This document shows, piece after piece, positions 11,353-22,699 of a stretch of 64,000 nucleotides of DNA (positions are counted from its first letter, which is position 1; every line of letters starts with the position of its first letter). This DNA is from Eleusine coracana subsp. coracana (lineage: Eukaryota > Streptophyta > Magnoliopsida > Poales > Poaceae), in contig CM064430.1 of NCBI GenBank assembly GCA_032690845.1, positions 4,946,949 through 5,010,948 on the forward strand, in the 5' to 3' direction. A program made the position numbers and the translations under genes. The notes under the pieces were generated by a model. The model was not told where the DNA came from, made no database searches, and was given only the letters and a program-made list of their open reading frames with translations.

Positions 11353-11614
11353 TTGCGCTACCCTGCTGAAGGAAAACTTTGCTTTTTTTTTGTCATGCAT
11401 GTTAACCCTGCTGGAGAGAAGGACTCTACTTTTTTCCTTATGCTGGACTGTACGTAAAAAATCGCGCTACCCTGCTGGAGAGGACTCTACTTTTTTCCTT
11501 ATGCTGGACTGTACGTAAAAAATCTCTATCAGATTTCATGGACGTACGTTCTGATATTAAGGAGGAATAAATAGATAGAGGAGGCAAGGAGGAATAAATA
11601 GATAGAGGAGGCAA
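11353..11614. repeat. Short tandem duplications
   Basis: A unit of about 54-62 bp containing GCGCTACCCTGCTGGAGAG, GGACTCTACTTTTTTCC and GGACTGTACGTAAAAAATC occurs as two near-identical tandem copies (11409-11473 and 11474-11526). A diverged partial unit precedes them (11353-11408). At 11561-11614 a second 26-bp unit, GGAGGAATAAATAGATAGAG plus GAGGCAA, is duplicated in tandem. No gene overlaps them. Confidence 0.8.
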
Positions 11615-11894
11615 GAAGGACTCGGAGACCATACATATAGACGAACTCGGAGGCCAACACTATCGACAACCAACACCGAAAACTGTTTAATTGGATTGGA
11701 GTAGAGATAGACTTACGTATCAGACTCGTACGAAATTTCGAATTGATCGGTTCTTTTTCTTTTCTTGATTCTCTTGATTCTTTTTACTTGATTGACTTAC
11801 GTAACAGATTCCATTAAAATTAACTGTCAGGAGAGAATAAAACCAAGGGGCAGGATAGCGCACGGACGACGCCACCTCCTTTCATATATTGTAG

Positions 11895-12045
11895 AGATAC
11901 TACTGATAGCTCCAATACTTCAATCAACAATTCTGCATTGTGATTTGTGCAGGGCATACTTCATCAGGACACGAGGTTTCATTAGTTCACAGCAAAGGGA
12001 GATAATAGTAGCTACATTCTAAGGCACGGCAGTGGACTTCAAAGT
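11895..12045. repeat. Second copy of the 10118-10268 block
   Basis: Shares CATTGTGATTTGTGCAGG, GGTTTCATTAGTTCACAG and GGCAGTGGACTTCAAAG with 10118-10268. It lies downstream of the MED32 pseudogene in that gene's reading direction, so the block may be derived from a gene 3' region; this is inference. Confidence 0.6.
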
Positions 12046-12272
12046 GATTTGTGCAGGGCATTCTAAGAGCAATCCAATCAAGGGGATTTAGGCACAGCAA
12101 CAACAAATTCTTTCTTTTCTTTTGATTTAGGCACATCAATCAAAAGCTCCTTTTCGTTTGATTCGAAGAAAAGATTCTATTAGTTCACAGTTTCGAATGG
12201 ACAGATGGCACAAGCCAACAAGTTCATCCTTTCGGAGCAGTTGTAGCTTATTCCAATTAGTAAATTCCATAC

Positions 12273-12670
12273 CTACTCCTGAGCGCCGTCCTCGGAGAAG
12301 CGCGCATCGTGCCCCTGCTGCCCCCCGGCGCCGGCACCAGCGGTGAGGATAGCGGCGCCTCCGGCCCCTGCTGGAGCTCGATGACGAGCCACCGGACGGC
12401 CTTGCTCATTTGCTCGAGGCGGACGGCGCTGATGGGCTTGATTCCCGGGGCAGCGGGCGCGGAGGAGAACCCCGTGGCCTTGTCAACGAGGCATTCGGAG
12501 CCGATGCGCTGGCGGAGGGACTCCACGAGCTCCCACCGCTGCTTAAACGACTCCAGCGCCGCATCCGTCGCCGCCGTCTTCTCCTCGCCGCGCGCCTGCG
12601 CGCGGGCCTCCAGCACGCCCGCCGCTGCCGCCACGAACTCGTCGTACGCCGCACTCAGCTCGTCCACCAT
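12273..12670 (-). pseudogene. MED32: Mediator subunit 32 (MED32) pseudogene
   Basis: Recognised as plant MED32, a small helical subunit of the Mediator complex that links transcription factors to RNA polymerase II in the nucleus. The start MVDEL is at 12670, followed by EFVAAAAGVLEA, TAATDAALESFKQRWEL and the diagnostic RIGSECLVD, PISAVRLEQMSKAVRW and LVIELQ. Two lesions are visible. About 11 residues normally found between FKQRWEL and VES are missing in frame, at a GAGCTC junction near 12527-12532. After LVIELQQ a 1-base loss in a G run (12365-12368) throws the frame off. The family C-terminus DARFSEDG is still readable in the next frame, with a stop at 12273-12275. A GC-rich leader precedes it (12671-12790). 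A longer in-frame upstream extension exists but starts in that leader. Confidence 0.82.
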
Positions 12671-13414
12671 CACGGGCCGGGGCGGCGGCGCGGTCGGCGG
12701 CGAGCGCAGTGGGAGGCGTGCAGGGCGGCGGGGCGGGTGTGACGGAGCGAGGCGTGGGGAGAGAGTTGAGAGAGTGAGAGGCGAGGGAGGGAGTCCAGTC
12801 AACATGACGCTCGGCAAAGATTTTTTTCTTTTTTCTGTAAAAACAATTTAGAAATATAAAATAATTTTAAAAAATAATAAAATTTCAATAGGACATGATT
12901 TATATTATTTATTACATATATAAAAATATTAGAAGTCATATTTAAATTTGACTTTTCAAATGTACTTTAAGTTTAGTAACTCATTTTCAATTTTATGTGT
13001 ATTGTTTCGAGATTCTTCGATTTGTATGCAATATACTTGACAATTTTTACGAAATTTCTCTACTTTTTACCACAACCTCTATATATGAAATTATGATTTT
13101 ATAACAATTCTCATAATTTTCTAACTTTGTTTTTGTTTTTTAAAATTTAAATAACATTCGAGCACATGTAAATGGTGATATTTCATATACAAAATTTGTA
13201 AATTTTCCTTTTGTTTTCTCGATACAACTTCACATTGGAGTCACTAACATGAGTATCAATTTTCAATTCACTTTATTCCACTATTTGAAACACTTCTAAT
13301 TCAAATTTGATTTTTCACGAGAAAATATAATTAACAAAATAATTAAATGAATATAGCAAAATGATCAAGAAATATATCAAACTTGGCAATGATGTATCAT
13401 TAATTGTCTATGGA
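12671..13414. other. GC-rich leader of MED32 copy, then AT-rich DNA
   Basis: 12671-12790 is GC-rich and pyrimidine-rich on the minus strand, like a plant 5' UTR. From 12805 a CGGCAAAG string begins about 600 bp of AT-rich DNA without a gene. The CGGCAAAG at 12811 resembles a CACTA subterminal motif, so the CACTA-derived part may begin here rather than at 13415. Confidence 0.4.
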
Positions 13415-13695
13415 CACTAGAAAAAAAATGGTGGTCAAAAAGTGAAAAAAATATTATTTTATCAAGTGTCAAGAAAAAACACTCGGCAAATCTTTGTCTT
13501 TGTCGAGTGTTAAACAAAAACACTCGGTAAATACTACTTTTTGTCGAGTGTATTTTATTTGACACTCAATAAAACATTTTTTACTGTTTGTATTTATTTT
13601 GCCGAGTGTTTTTTACATAACACTCGACAAAGAAATTCTTTGTCGAGTGTCGAAAAAAACCACTTGACAAAGAAAACATCAATTTTCTCGTAGGG
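13415..13695. mobile_element. Decayed CACTA-type MITE
   Basis: Begins CACTAGAAAAAAAATGG and ends AATTTTCTCGTAGGG, the inverse of a CACTA end with one change. The interior holds alternating copies of CACTCGGCAAA and its complement TTTGTCGAGTG (13487-13665), the subterminal repeat type of grass CACTA (En/Spm) elements. The 3-bp flanks, GGA and GTT, do not match, so the ends have decayed or are not the original pair. Confidence 0.6.
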
Positions 13696-13696
13696 G

Positions 13697-13797
13697 TTGC
13701 ACTTCTCAAGAAAAACCGGAGGTCTGATTTCCTGCAACTAGACCACCAATTAATTGGCTTAACGGGTTAAAAGAGAGTTGCATCTCCACATGAAGTG
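13697..13797. repeat. Partner of the 2156-2262 block
   Basis: Aligns with 2156-2262 across CAAGAAAAACCGGAGGTCTG, TTCCTGCAACTAGACCACCA and GAGTTGCATCTCC. It abuts the CACTA-type MITE on one side and leads towards the P-B promoter on the other. Confidence 0.65.
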
Positions 13798-14046
13798 GCA
13801 TGACTTGTACAAGTGTGGTCAGCGCAAGGTTATAACTGGCAAACAGAGATCAAACTCCATTGCGACGCCAGTTGTACCAAGCAAGGCGCACCGCGTGACC
13901 ATATTGAGCATCGCCTCATGTACTGCCTCATGTTATCTGGTACCTGACATGTGGCCTCAGGTGGACTCCGGGCCCCTTTGTTAGCGACGGTGACGTACTG
14001 TCTCATGAGCTACTGCCTCAACGGAGTTTTCAGTCACCGACAGGCT

Positions 14047-14055
14047 TATATATAT
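14047..14055 (+). promoter_or_regulatory. TATA box of the P-B gene
   Basis: TATATATAT lies about 190 bp before the P-B start codon. A pyrimidine-rich leader (CCTCCCTCTTCCCCTCGC, CTTCGTCTCCGTCTCCGG) follows, typical of a plant core promoter and 5' UTR. The expected transcription start is around 14080. Confidence 0.6.
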
Positions 14056-14241
14056 GCTACTTCGTTTCGCTATGGGGACTTGCCGTGGAAGCTTTGATCC
14101 CACATACCAGCCTCCCTCTTCCCCTCGCTTCTCCGGTCACCAGCCTCCTTCCCCGCCTCCATCTTCGTCTCCGTCTCCGGCCAGCCACCGCCATTGTTTA
14201 GAGTCGCGGACTGCCTTCTCCTCTCCGTGAAAGCCGTTGAT

Positions 14242-15826
14242 ATGGAGGAAGGCCCTCACTGTGCGTCAGCCGTGGAGCAGAAGCAGATCCTCACGGATCA
14301 TCCCAAGCCTTTGCCCAGCCAGATCCGGCCACATCCATCCTTCCCTATTCCATGCGGTCCCCTAGCCAGATCTCAGGAGGAAGAAACCTTTCGCTCCTTC
14401 GATGAAACCATGCATGGCCATCCCACGAGATCAGTTTCAGCGAAGGCCGTCCTTCCCTGTTCCACGCCGTCCCCTAGCCAGATCCGCCAGTTTGCATCTG
14501 CGTTGGATGACACTCATCACGCCGGCCCCCAATTTGAGTATAGCATCAAGTTCAGAAGGTCGTATTCAGCGCCATTCCTGCTGTCATACGATGACCCTAG
14601 TCCTTCTCTCCATGGGGCGCCCAGCGAGGGATCGTCGGCGGCCATGACTCACATGGCACCCGTAGGCTCTCCTCCACCTCCACAACGCCTGCTTCTTAGT
14701 CCTCCTGCCGACGATGAGGTATAGATCTGAGATCGGATCGGATCTTGAAATTTTTGGCTTTTTTTTCTTCTGATTCAATGTTTAAAAAAGGGCTGCCTAG
14801 GATGCTTAAGCACTGTTTAAGCGCTAGTGGAGCTACACAGCTTGGCTTTTAACTAATATGTTATAAAAATGGTTTTTTTCTATTTCTCAATAGTTGTTTT
14901 ATGTAATATTTTATTATTTTTGACATTTTTTATATTATGTATCTAATTAGGCATAGTCCCGATTAGAGAATGCATTTTGTATGAATTATGTATAAATTGT
15001 TTATACATAAAGTGTTTATAATGTTTATTAAAATTATTTATAGCGTTTATTGTAACATAATATGTAATTAACTAGTTTGTTAAAACTATTTATGTTTATC
15101 TATTCAAACTACCTATGCATGTCCATAAGTTCTAAAATCTACGTTTTATTGTTTTGTTAAAATGTTTATATTAATATAAAATAGTAAAATACTTATATTT
15201 GGCAGTCTAAACTATTTATTGAACATAAAAACTTTCAATACACAGTTGCACAAGTCATGCCCAAACACAGCCTTAGCATCAGTTAAGCGCCAGATGATAC
15301 CTGAACACTCACTTAGTTTTCCTGTTTTTTAAAACATTTTTCCTGAATGCTCTGATCTGGTTTCCAGGACTGGCTCACTTTGGAGCTCGCGCTCTTTGCG
15401 TATTCTGGTGGTATGGTGGTGGGAACACTGGCTGAAATTAAAGATGCCGCGGACAGCTGGGGGATTGTGGCGAAAGTGGTGTTCTGCATCGTGGCGTTGG
15501 GGGCTATTGGGTCGTTGAGCATCGGCCTCATGACCGCCGGGTACCGCGTGTCACCGATGAACAAGCGCCGATGCCTCTCGACATTCTGTGCAAGGTTGAG
15601 CACTATTCTTTCCACATCCTTGTTCATAGTTGTCATATCTTGCAAGTTCGGGCGTATCGGATGCGTGGCTGGGGTCACATCTGCCGTGGTCATTGCGAGC
15701 ATAATGACCGCCGCCTGGGTACCCAAGGATTTGGTAATAAAGGCCGTCTCCAAGATCTTGGACCTCCTGTGGCGCCGGAGAGAAGAGCCTGCTACAGACC
15801 TTACTTCCATTCGAATCCAGCAGTGA
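14242..15826 (+). CDS. Family P copy B: two-exon membrane protein, unknown function
   Basis: Predicted join of exon 1 (14242-14718, 159 codons) and exon 2 (15368-15826, 152 codons plus TGA), giving 311 residues. Exon 1 ends GATGAG before GTATAG; exon 2 follows TGGTTTCCAG; the phase is 0 on both sides and the 649-bp intron is AT-rich. Residues 1-159 are soluble, rich in Pro and Ser, with an internal duplication around PSQIR (nucleotides 14338-14371 and 14452-14485). Residues 160-311 hold about four hydrophobic segments (roughly 166-183, 192-216, 236-253, 257-278), then a basic tail with LLWRRREE. The start is the first ATG after the TATA-led leader. I do not recognise the family. P-A and P-C are relatives in this window. 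A membrane location is likely; the role is unknown. Confidence 0.66.
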
Positions 15827-16225
15827 CCACAATTATTGTTGAGGATTTCACTCCTTGCCTGAAAAAGATAGTTGTCCGTAGTTGATTATTGTTGTGAGCA
15901 AGTAAGCACACTTTGGGTCCATTGTTGTACCTGTAGCTCATCACAACATGTTGTACATTAATGACAGGAGTAGCACCAGAAAGCTGGAGGACTGATTGTA
16001 CCATAGTACTCATTTTTGTTGCCTTTCTTTTCGCAAGAAGGTGAAAGATAGTGGATATTCTTCTTGTTCTAGTTGGTGTTTGTGCTTCTTGATTAATAAT
16101 TCAACTCCGCGACCGCGTGCGAGACTATTAGTAGCGCATCAGTGCACCAAACTTGCAATTAAGGTGGCATTATTATTCTTGGCATCATTTGGCAGGGCTC
16201 TTGTGATTTGCCTTGAAATGGAAGT
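15827..16225 (+). other. 3' region of P-B, partly shared with P-C
   Basis: Downstream of the P-B stop. The part from about 15955 to 16225 (CCTTTCTTTTCGCAAGAAGG, GACTATTAGTAG, GGCATCATTTGG, CTTGTGATTTGCCTTGAAA) aligns with 26693-26940. Conservation of a non-coding stretch between two sites suggests that it is the transcribed 3' UTR of the P family, or duplicated flank. Confidence 0.5.
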
Positions 16226-16789
16226 GTGTATCCCACCATGATGCGGGAGGCCACGCCGAGGATGGCGCAGGCGCAAGAAAATTGGAGCTAGTAATTAGAT
16301 ACCCTAGTTGCGTCTAGTTAATCTACTGACCGTACAACATGCACGTGCCCGGCGCTATTTCAATGTTTTCTTGCAGTTCTCAAGAGTTTTCTTCGATAGC
16401 ATCGATGTGTATGTGTTCGGGTTGTTTGCTTGCGTCTCCTTTCGTTACAATGTGCTGCGCGACTGCACATGCATTACTCCAGGGAGCTAGTATGACGGTT
16501 CGCTTAATGCGCTGCCTAGCTGCTCCCTACGGTTTGGAAGATCGATCCATGTGGGGTTTTCATCACCGTACTATAATTTGAGTCTCTAGAGGGGAGCCCG
16601 CCCCAACGTGTACTCGGTATCCACGTCTCTCGTTTTTTTACCGTTCACACGATTTTCATCTGTTGATTATTAGGATGTCTGGATAAAACAAGATCAGTGA
16701 AAAAAAGCTGCTCATACGGCCTGTCCACGCGCTGCGTCTTGATTGTTGCGACTTGTATTCATGGCGATTGGTTGCCGACTCCCAATCTT
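16226..16789. other. Intergenic, nothing recognised
   Basis: Mixed-composition DNA between the P-B 3' region and the GC-rich block. Short frames at 16308-16581 have no family resemblance. Confidence 0.35.
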
Positions 16790-17720
16790 ATCTCCTCCTC
16801 TCGGCCTTCTCTTCCCTTCCTCTCTCTCTACTTGCCGCCTCGTTTTTTCCTCCCTCTCTCTCCCTCTCAGGCGGATCAAGGCATGGTGGCGTGGAGGAGG
16901 CGGCAGCCGGCGAGGTGAGAGGAGGAGGCAGAGGCCACCGGCCTCGAGCCGCGCACGCCTGCGGGGTGCGAGGAGGCGGGGCGGGGCGGCGAAGACAGCC
17001 CTGACCACGCAGGCCCGGGCGCAAGCGAGGAGGCGCGGCGAGCGAAGGAAGCGGAGAAGGAGGACACGGTGCCAGGACGGCGGCGCGGGACTTGCTTTTT
17101 GGTGGATCTAGGTGCAAGGAGCGAAGTGGTGATGGGGCCGGCAGATCTGGGCGTGGGGCGGCGACATGGTAGAGACAACACGCCGGCTCGTGTCCTTATC
17201 CTCTCTCCACCTCTCTCTCCAGCTGGCCCGTCTCATGCTCTCTCCCAAACGATGTGGAGCAGAGGAGGCGGGACGGTGCGAGGCGCACCAGCAAGGAAGA
17301 ACGACGGGCGGAGACATCCGTGACCCGACGGCAGCGGCGTGCGGCTGAGGCGGCCGGCGACCCAGGTGGATCGGAGGAGGTAGCGGCCGGCTCGAGGCGG
17401 GGCTACTCGGAGTAGGCGAGACGGCTCGAGGACGGTGCCACGCGGCGTGAAAGCTGGAAGGCGCAACAGGCGGCTGTCATGGCCGGCGACCTGACGGTGG
17501 CGGCGTGTGGACGCAGCCGGCTATGGTGCAACTACGCAAAGCGGCTGCACCGGACGTGAGAGCAGGCTGAGGAGGCGAATAGAGGCACACGCTCCACGAG
17601 AGCTGCAGCCTTCTTGGCGGTGATCTCTCTCTCTCTCTCTCTCACTCACGCATGCTCACTTTCTCTGGGGTTCAAGGGAGCGGCGCGCGTCCAGTCTTGA
17701 TGGCAGGCCTCGAGGACAGC
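16790..17720. other. GC-rich, CpG-rich gene-start-like block
   Basis: About 900 bp of strongly GC-rich DNA, preceded by a pyrimidine-rich CTCTCTC leader and ending with a (TC)n microsatellite at 17624-17643. Such blocks usually mark the start of grass genes. Open frames exist on both strands but all are low-complexity Arg/Pro/Gly/Ala sequence with no motif, so I call no protein. It could be the 5' end of an untranslated or decayed transcript. Confidence 0.4.
17624..17643. repeat. (TC)n microsatellite
   Basis: Ten uninterrupted TC units at the end of the GC-rich block. Confidence 0.95.
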
Positions 17721-20700
17721 AGGTTTGGGACTAGATGCCCTAGCTTCTAGCGGATCTGAGCTGAGGTGTGCTTAATCCATCCATTCTTGTTGTGGTCTTC
17801 TTCAATCGCTAGGTTCTTGGATGCTTTTAGGGTTCTACAGTTTCAACAATGATTTTTTCTGTTTTGTCCCCTCTAGATCTTGTCTCGTTTGAGTGTGGTC
17901 CAACTGATTGTTGTCACTTCCGATTCACCCTGCAAGATCCAATCGTTTTCTCCTTTCTACATTGCAGGTGCTTTCATTTTCTACAGTTGTCCTGTTCGTG
18001 TTTTGGGGAGAGTTCAAATTGAAGATCCCCTTTTCATCCATTGTTGTCAAAACATGGCAGACATTGGGCATGATTTGTCCCGTTGTTGTGTGCGTCAAAC
18101 AAAAGGTGGAAGGAGGATGAAGGTTTAGAAGATGTATAAGAGACTTAATATTTCTCCCTGAAGGATGATGGAGAGTACAAGGAAAAAAGGTTATGACTTG
18201 ATCGCTTCTACTCAACCAATTTAAATAGTATTTCGTTTGTCACAAAATTGTTGGTATTTTAGTTTTGATCCATTTTTCCCTTGCAGATATTTGCATAAAC
18301 GGCAACATTTGTCAATTCATCTTGGGCGTGAAAAATGCTTAAATTAGTGTATGCTGCTGAAACTACTAACTGCTTGCTGTGATGAAGGTTCAAAGGCAAC
18401 TATTTTCCCCACACTAAATAAAAAATATATCTACTATGTTTTAAATTTGGCTAAAATATTTGGATTGGTTAATAGTTCTGCAACATATTTCTAAGTCATA
18501 CAAAATTCATGATTTGATATCTTTCAAATGATAGTATCTGAGTGAATTACGTTTCATTGTGCTATTTCTATTTTTGGTATTATTCCTTCTCCTATTTGTA
18601 ATGATGTGATGCTACTGCCCTGCAATGATTGGCAGGTTTCTGATTGCTTTGTACAGTAAACTATTCAAAAAAAATCATTAATTGGTTTCTTGATTAATAT
18701 TCTCCGTTATGGTATCCGTTTAATATAACTCATAATTATTTTTTAAAAACTCATTCCTAGATGAACTCATTCTAAAAACTCATAATTAATTTGTTTCTCG
18801 ATTAATACTCTTGGTTATTGAGGCTTAGATGCACTTTTAATGGGCCTACCGATCTTAGATGATCTATGCCTTTCTGATGAATAAATATCGCACCGATTTC
18901 TCATCAACAACTTCTTTAGTCGATTTTGCTTGTTGGGTCTATGTTCATTAACTAATTTCAGCATGCTGAATCACTCCTGATTGTCTCGTGTTCCTTTACT
19001 ACAAAGATGAGATATTCGGATAATCTTTAGTTTGCCTATCAGCTTGCCTTCATTTATTCTAGGTATGTGGGTATTTTTTTAAACTAAAACTTTTTCTTTA
19101 TGTGTATCATGCCATATATATTACATTTTTTGCTGAGAATCATACATATTTCTTATTTTCGGAATTGAATCGTACATCACTTTAAAAGCACCAAATGTTT
19201 GGATGTGCTTAACCTGTCTCTAAAATTGTTAGACATGAATGAAAATGAATGTCAGGCATTTATAAAACTATAGCCTGTATGCAATGATTTTGTTTTCTCC
19301 GAATTTATATGAAATGTAGTCACATTTTCACAATGTATTTCAGAAGTCTGATTTTGTGCCTATATTGTTGGGTTCCAACTCTTAACTCTTGTGCCTATCA
19401 TGTTCTTGAAGTATGTGAAAGTTTTCCATAATGCTTGTCACTTTAGTGCTATGAATTTTCTCTAGGTGAGTCCCAATGAAACATACATTAGTGTGGGTCC
19501 TGATATATGGCTCATTACCACCATCCGCACAATTTTAGTTTGATAAGGAATACATTTGCTGTCTGTCAAGGATTGAGGCTTTTGGTTGACTGAAAGTTAA
19601 CCTTGATGTCGTTCCATATATTTTTATTAAAGCACTAATTATGGCTTCATGCTTTTGTTTCAAGCTGGTGTAAATTGTGTTGGTTCGAACCTTCAACAGA
19701 TCAAAGGGTCCATTGGTTTCACTTAATGCTATGTTAACAGCTTTTTGACTTCATTATTTGAGAAAAAACATTTTTCCTTAAACCTTGACATTGGTGTGGA
19801 TTGCTAACTATTGTACTCAATCAGGTGGTCACCGACAGAGAAAGGCGATGCACTAGCGAGAGCAATGGTGGTGCTAAGTCAATGCTAGAATGATGACAAC
19901 AACAAGGCAAATGCAATTGTGGACATTGGTGCTGTGTGTTCCTGTTTCCACAAGGTGCACTTCTTTGTTTCTTTCTATTTGGTCTATGTACATCTGTCTG
20001 TCTTATGGAGTATCCTTAGATACTTATTTTAGAGTAAGGCTGCAGAATATGATTTTGTGCTTAAGATCATTTGTATCACCTATATATGTGTGTAATATAT
20101 CTGGAGATTAGAATGGAAGGAAATAAATGAACTCAGTAGTTAGATTATCAGCCATCCATTCAACTTTCTTGAGTTGCTTTAATTTAATGTTTCTGCAAGA
20201 GTGAAATATCTGCAAATCATTCTGTGAAGGCAAGGAACCGATTGCAGATTGGTAGTAGAATCTCTATTGTTCAACGGCTTTGTAGAATTAATATAGCATA
20301 TGCCATTTTTCGTGAACAAAAAAAGATGTCGCTTCTACTATCGCTCTTGTAGATTTTGAGCAAGCTATAATGAATCTGAAAATTAACCATATTAGGAAAA
20401 ATTGATTGTGCATCCTTCCATTCTGTAGGAATAATTTGTACATGGTCCATTGTTAGAACCCATTGAATTGAAATAAATCTCTATAACAAACAACAGAGTA
20501 TGTTACTGTCCTTTGTTTATCTGAAAGCACTTTAGGTCATTTCTGTTTCTTAGAATTTTGGTTGAATGATTGATCATGCGTATTTTTTTCCCAAAGTACT
20601 AACATTTTGTGATTCATGTCCATGCTTCAGTAACTTTGTTAAATTTCTACCATCTTCTTCCTTCTACCGCTTATCATTGTTTACGTAGTATTTCCCTTAG

Positions 20701-22699
20701 CATTGGTTGGCTAGATGTATCATTTAGCATCTCATTTATCAGGGGATAGCAGGGCTACTGAAAATGAAGTGCTCCTCTTTGCTTCTTTCTTTCTCTCGTT
20801 TTCCTCGTTTGTAGTAACATAGGCCACAGATCTCATCCTACATATGTGGATTTTTGTCCATGGTGTAATGAATCTAAAAATGAATTGTATTAGTTTTTTA
20901 AAGAGAACTATGGTAAACCCTTGTGGGTAAATGCCTGAACTTTTATTGCATAGGTAGCAGCGTATAGATTGTGTATCCTTTCATGCTGTAGGAATGATCG
21001 AGCAGAAAAAAAATTCCTTTCCATACACTACCATCAATGGGTGATTGTCATAAATTCTTGAAGCCTTGGATAATGTTACTCTCTTGGATTATAGCGGAAA
21101 TAGTTGTGGTGTCTAAAGAAAGGTTGCTGCTTGTTCAGAGCTTAAGATGCTGAATATCCTTAGAGTAATAATGTCCTAAGAATCTAATATAATTTATTTC
21201 TTTTGTTAAGCTACTGTTTAGTTAAGATTTTCATAGGTTGTTTACATTTATTGCAATTAAACTTCACCACCTCATTCCAAAATTTGCTGCTTATATATGT
21301 CACCATGTTTAGCTTATTTCAGTTCTGATTTTTTTTGTTTTTTTAGGGGAGTTTCAGTTCTGATTTCACAATGGTCTCTGTTCAGTCTAAGCAAATTTGG
21401 CAGTGAAGTGCTTAATCTATAGCGGAACAATTTACTTGAGACCTTGACATCAACATGTATTGTGGAAGATGCGCTTTCATATGTATTTTTTATTAACTTT
21501 GATGACACTTTGTCTGTTGTGAGATTAAAAGGCTTCATGTTTCAAAATGATTTTTGTGCGGTCAATATTTATGTCAATACAACAGTTTATAGCTAATTCT
21601 TTTTTCTTTTTGTCATTGTTTCAGTTGTTGTGCATTGGATATCAAGATGTATGCAAAGCAATACAATCTTAACAGTCACGTTTTGATTGCCTCATGGTGC
21701 TAAACATTAAGATATATATTTGCTCTTCTGTCATCAAATGTATTTTACTGAACTAAATGAGTGATTTGTATGCTTTGTTCACATAGGCTCTTTCAGGCTA
21801 TCACTGATGCGTTAGATTAATGTAATATTATTTAGTAACATTATTATTCTTTCACTGACATATAGACAGAATGACGCAACTCTTTTGAGAAATGTATCAT
21901 ATTCTCTCTTGGATTGAAAAGTGTAGTACATGATAGTAAGAATTATTGTTTTTACTATGCCATTATTACATGTATGCAAAGCTTGTAGTTTCTGAAGCTC
22001 GGTGATGATTTTTTTCCGATAGTGTTCACGCGAAGCTACCAGTATGGCGTCCGCCATACCTCACGCCGGCGAGACCCCCACCCCCTCCCCCACGCACTCA
22101 ATTTTTATTTTCTGGCAGTTGTGCAAGTTTCCTGAGACCTGAGGAAGAAGAAACACGATCCCACTTGGTGATGAAACGTTATGGGTCTATTGTTAATTGG
22201 ACTTTTCTTTACTTATCAATTGTCATTAGGATTTCTGCTGTCGCAGCTAATAAACCAGTCGCACCTCGTGAAAACATGATCTTGCCTCCGTCCGTCCGTC
22301 CGTTGCCTCGCCTCCTTGAACCCTGATTTCCTGCAGCATCAAGGCAAGATCATGGCGCCACCAAGGCAAGCTGCAGCTGCGAATGGCGACAGATGGTCAT
22401 GCCTCTCTACCGGCGCTGTGATCTCTTCCTGAAGTTTTTGATGATCACCGGCGCCCAAATTTAGATGTCGGTAGGACTAGAAAAAAAAATTAAAAGGTAA
22501 GAAAATTAGGGTATGTATTTATGATATGTGGGATCAATTAATTCATACTTGCTTGCACGTGATATTAGAATTTGCAATGTTTCTTATCTTATGTATATTT
22601 AAATGAATATTTAGCAATTGTAAGCATAACGAGATTTTTTAATTCTATTTTGGAATCAAGTAATGGCAAAAACATTGAACCATCTGAGAAAGAACAAAT
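17721..22699. other. Long low-coding stretch with small internal duplications
   Basis: About 5 kb of AT-rich, intron-like DNA. No frame shows a recognisable domain. Small diverged duplications occur: 18676-18713 against 18786-18823 (GTTTCTTGATTAATATTCTC type), and 20370-20436 against 20868-20999 (TGTGCATCCTTCCATTCTGTAGGAAT type). A (TCCG)n cluster lies at about 22287-22302. It may be the body of a long non-coding or decayed gene that starts in the 16.8-17.7 kb block. Confidence 0.35.

Noticed and set aside
11137..11400. Minus-strand frame with RERERERE
   Set aside because: Produced by the (CT)n microsatellite.
12309..12851. 180-codon plus-strand frame opposite MED32
   Set aside because: Shadow of the MED32 coding strand; the minus strand carries the recognisable Mediator motifs.
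13415..13695. Fully intact CACTA element
   Set aside because: The right end has GTAGGG instead of GTAGTG and the 3-bp flanks differ, so only a decayed element is claimed.
16712..17466. Overlapping Arg/Pro-rich open frames on both strands
   Set aside because: Low-complexity by-products of GC-rich DNA, with no domain and similar lengths in all frames.
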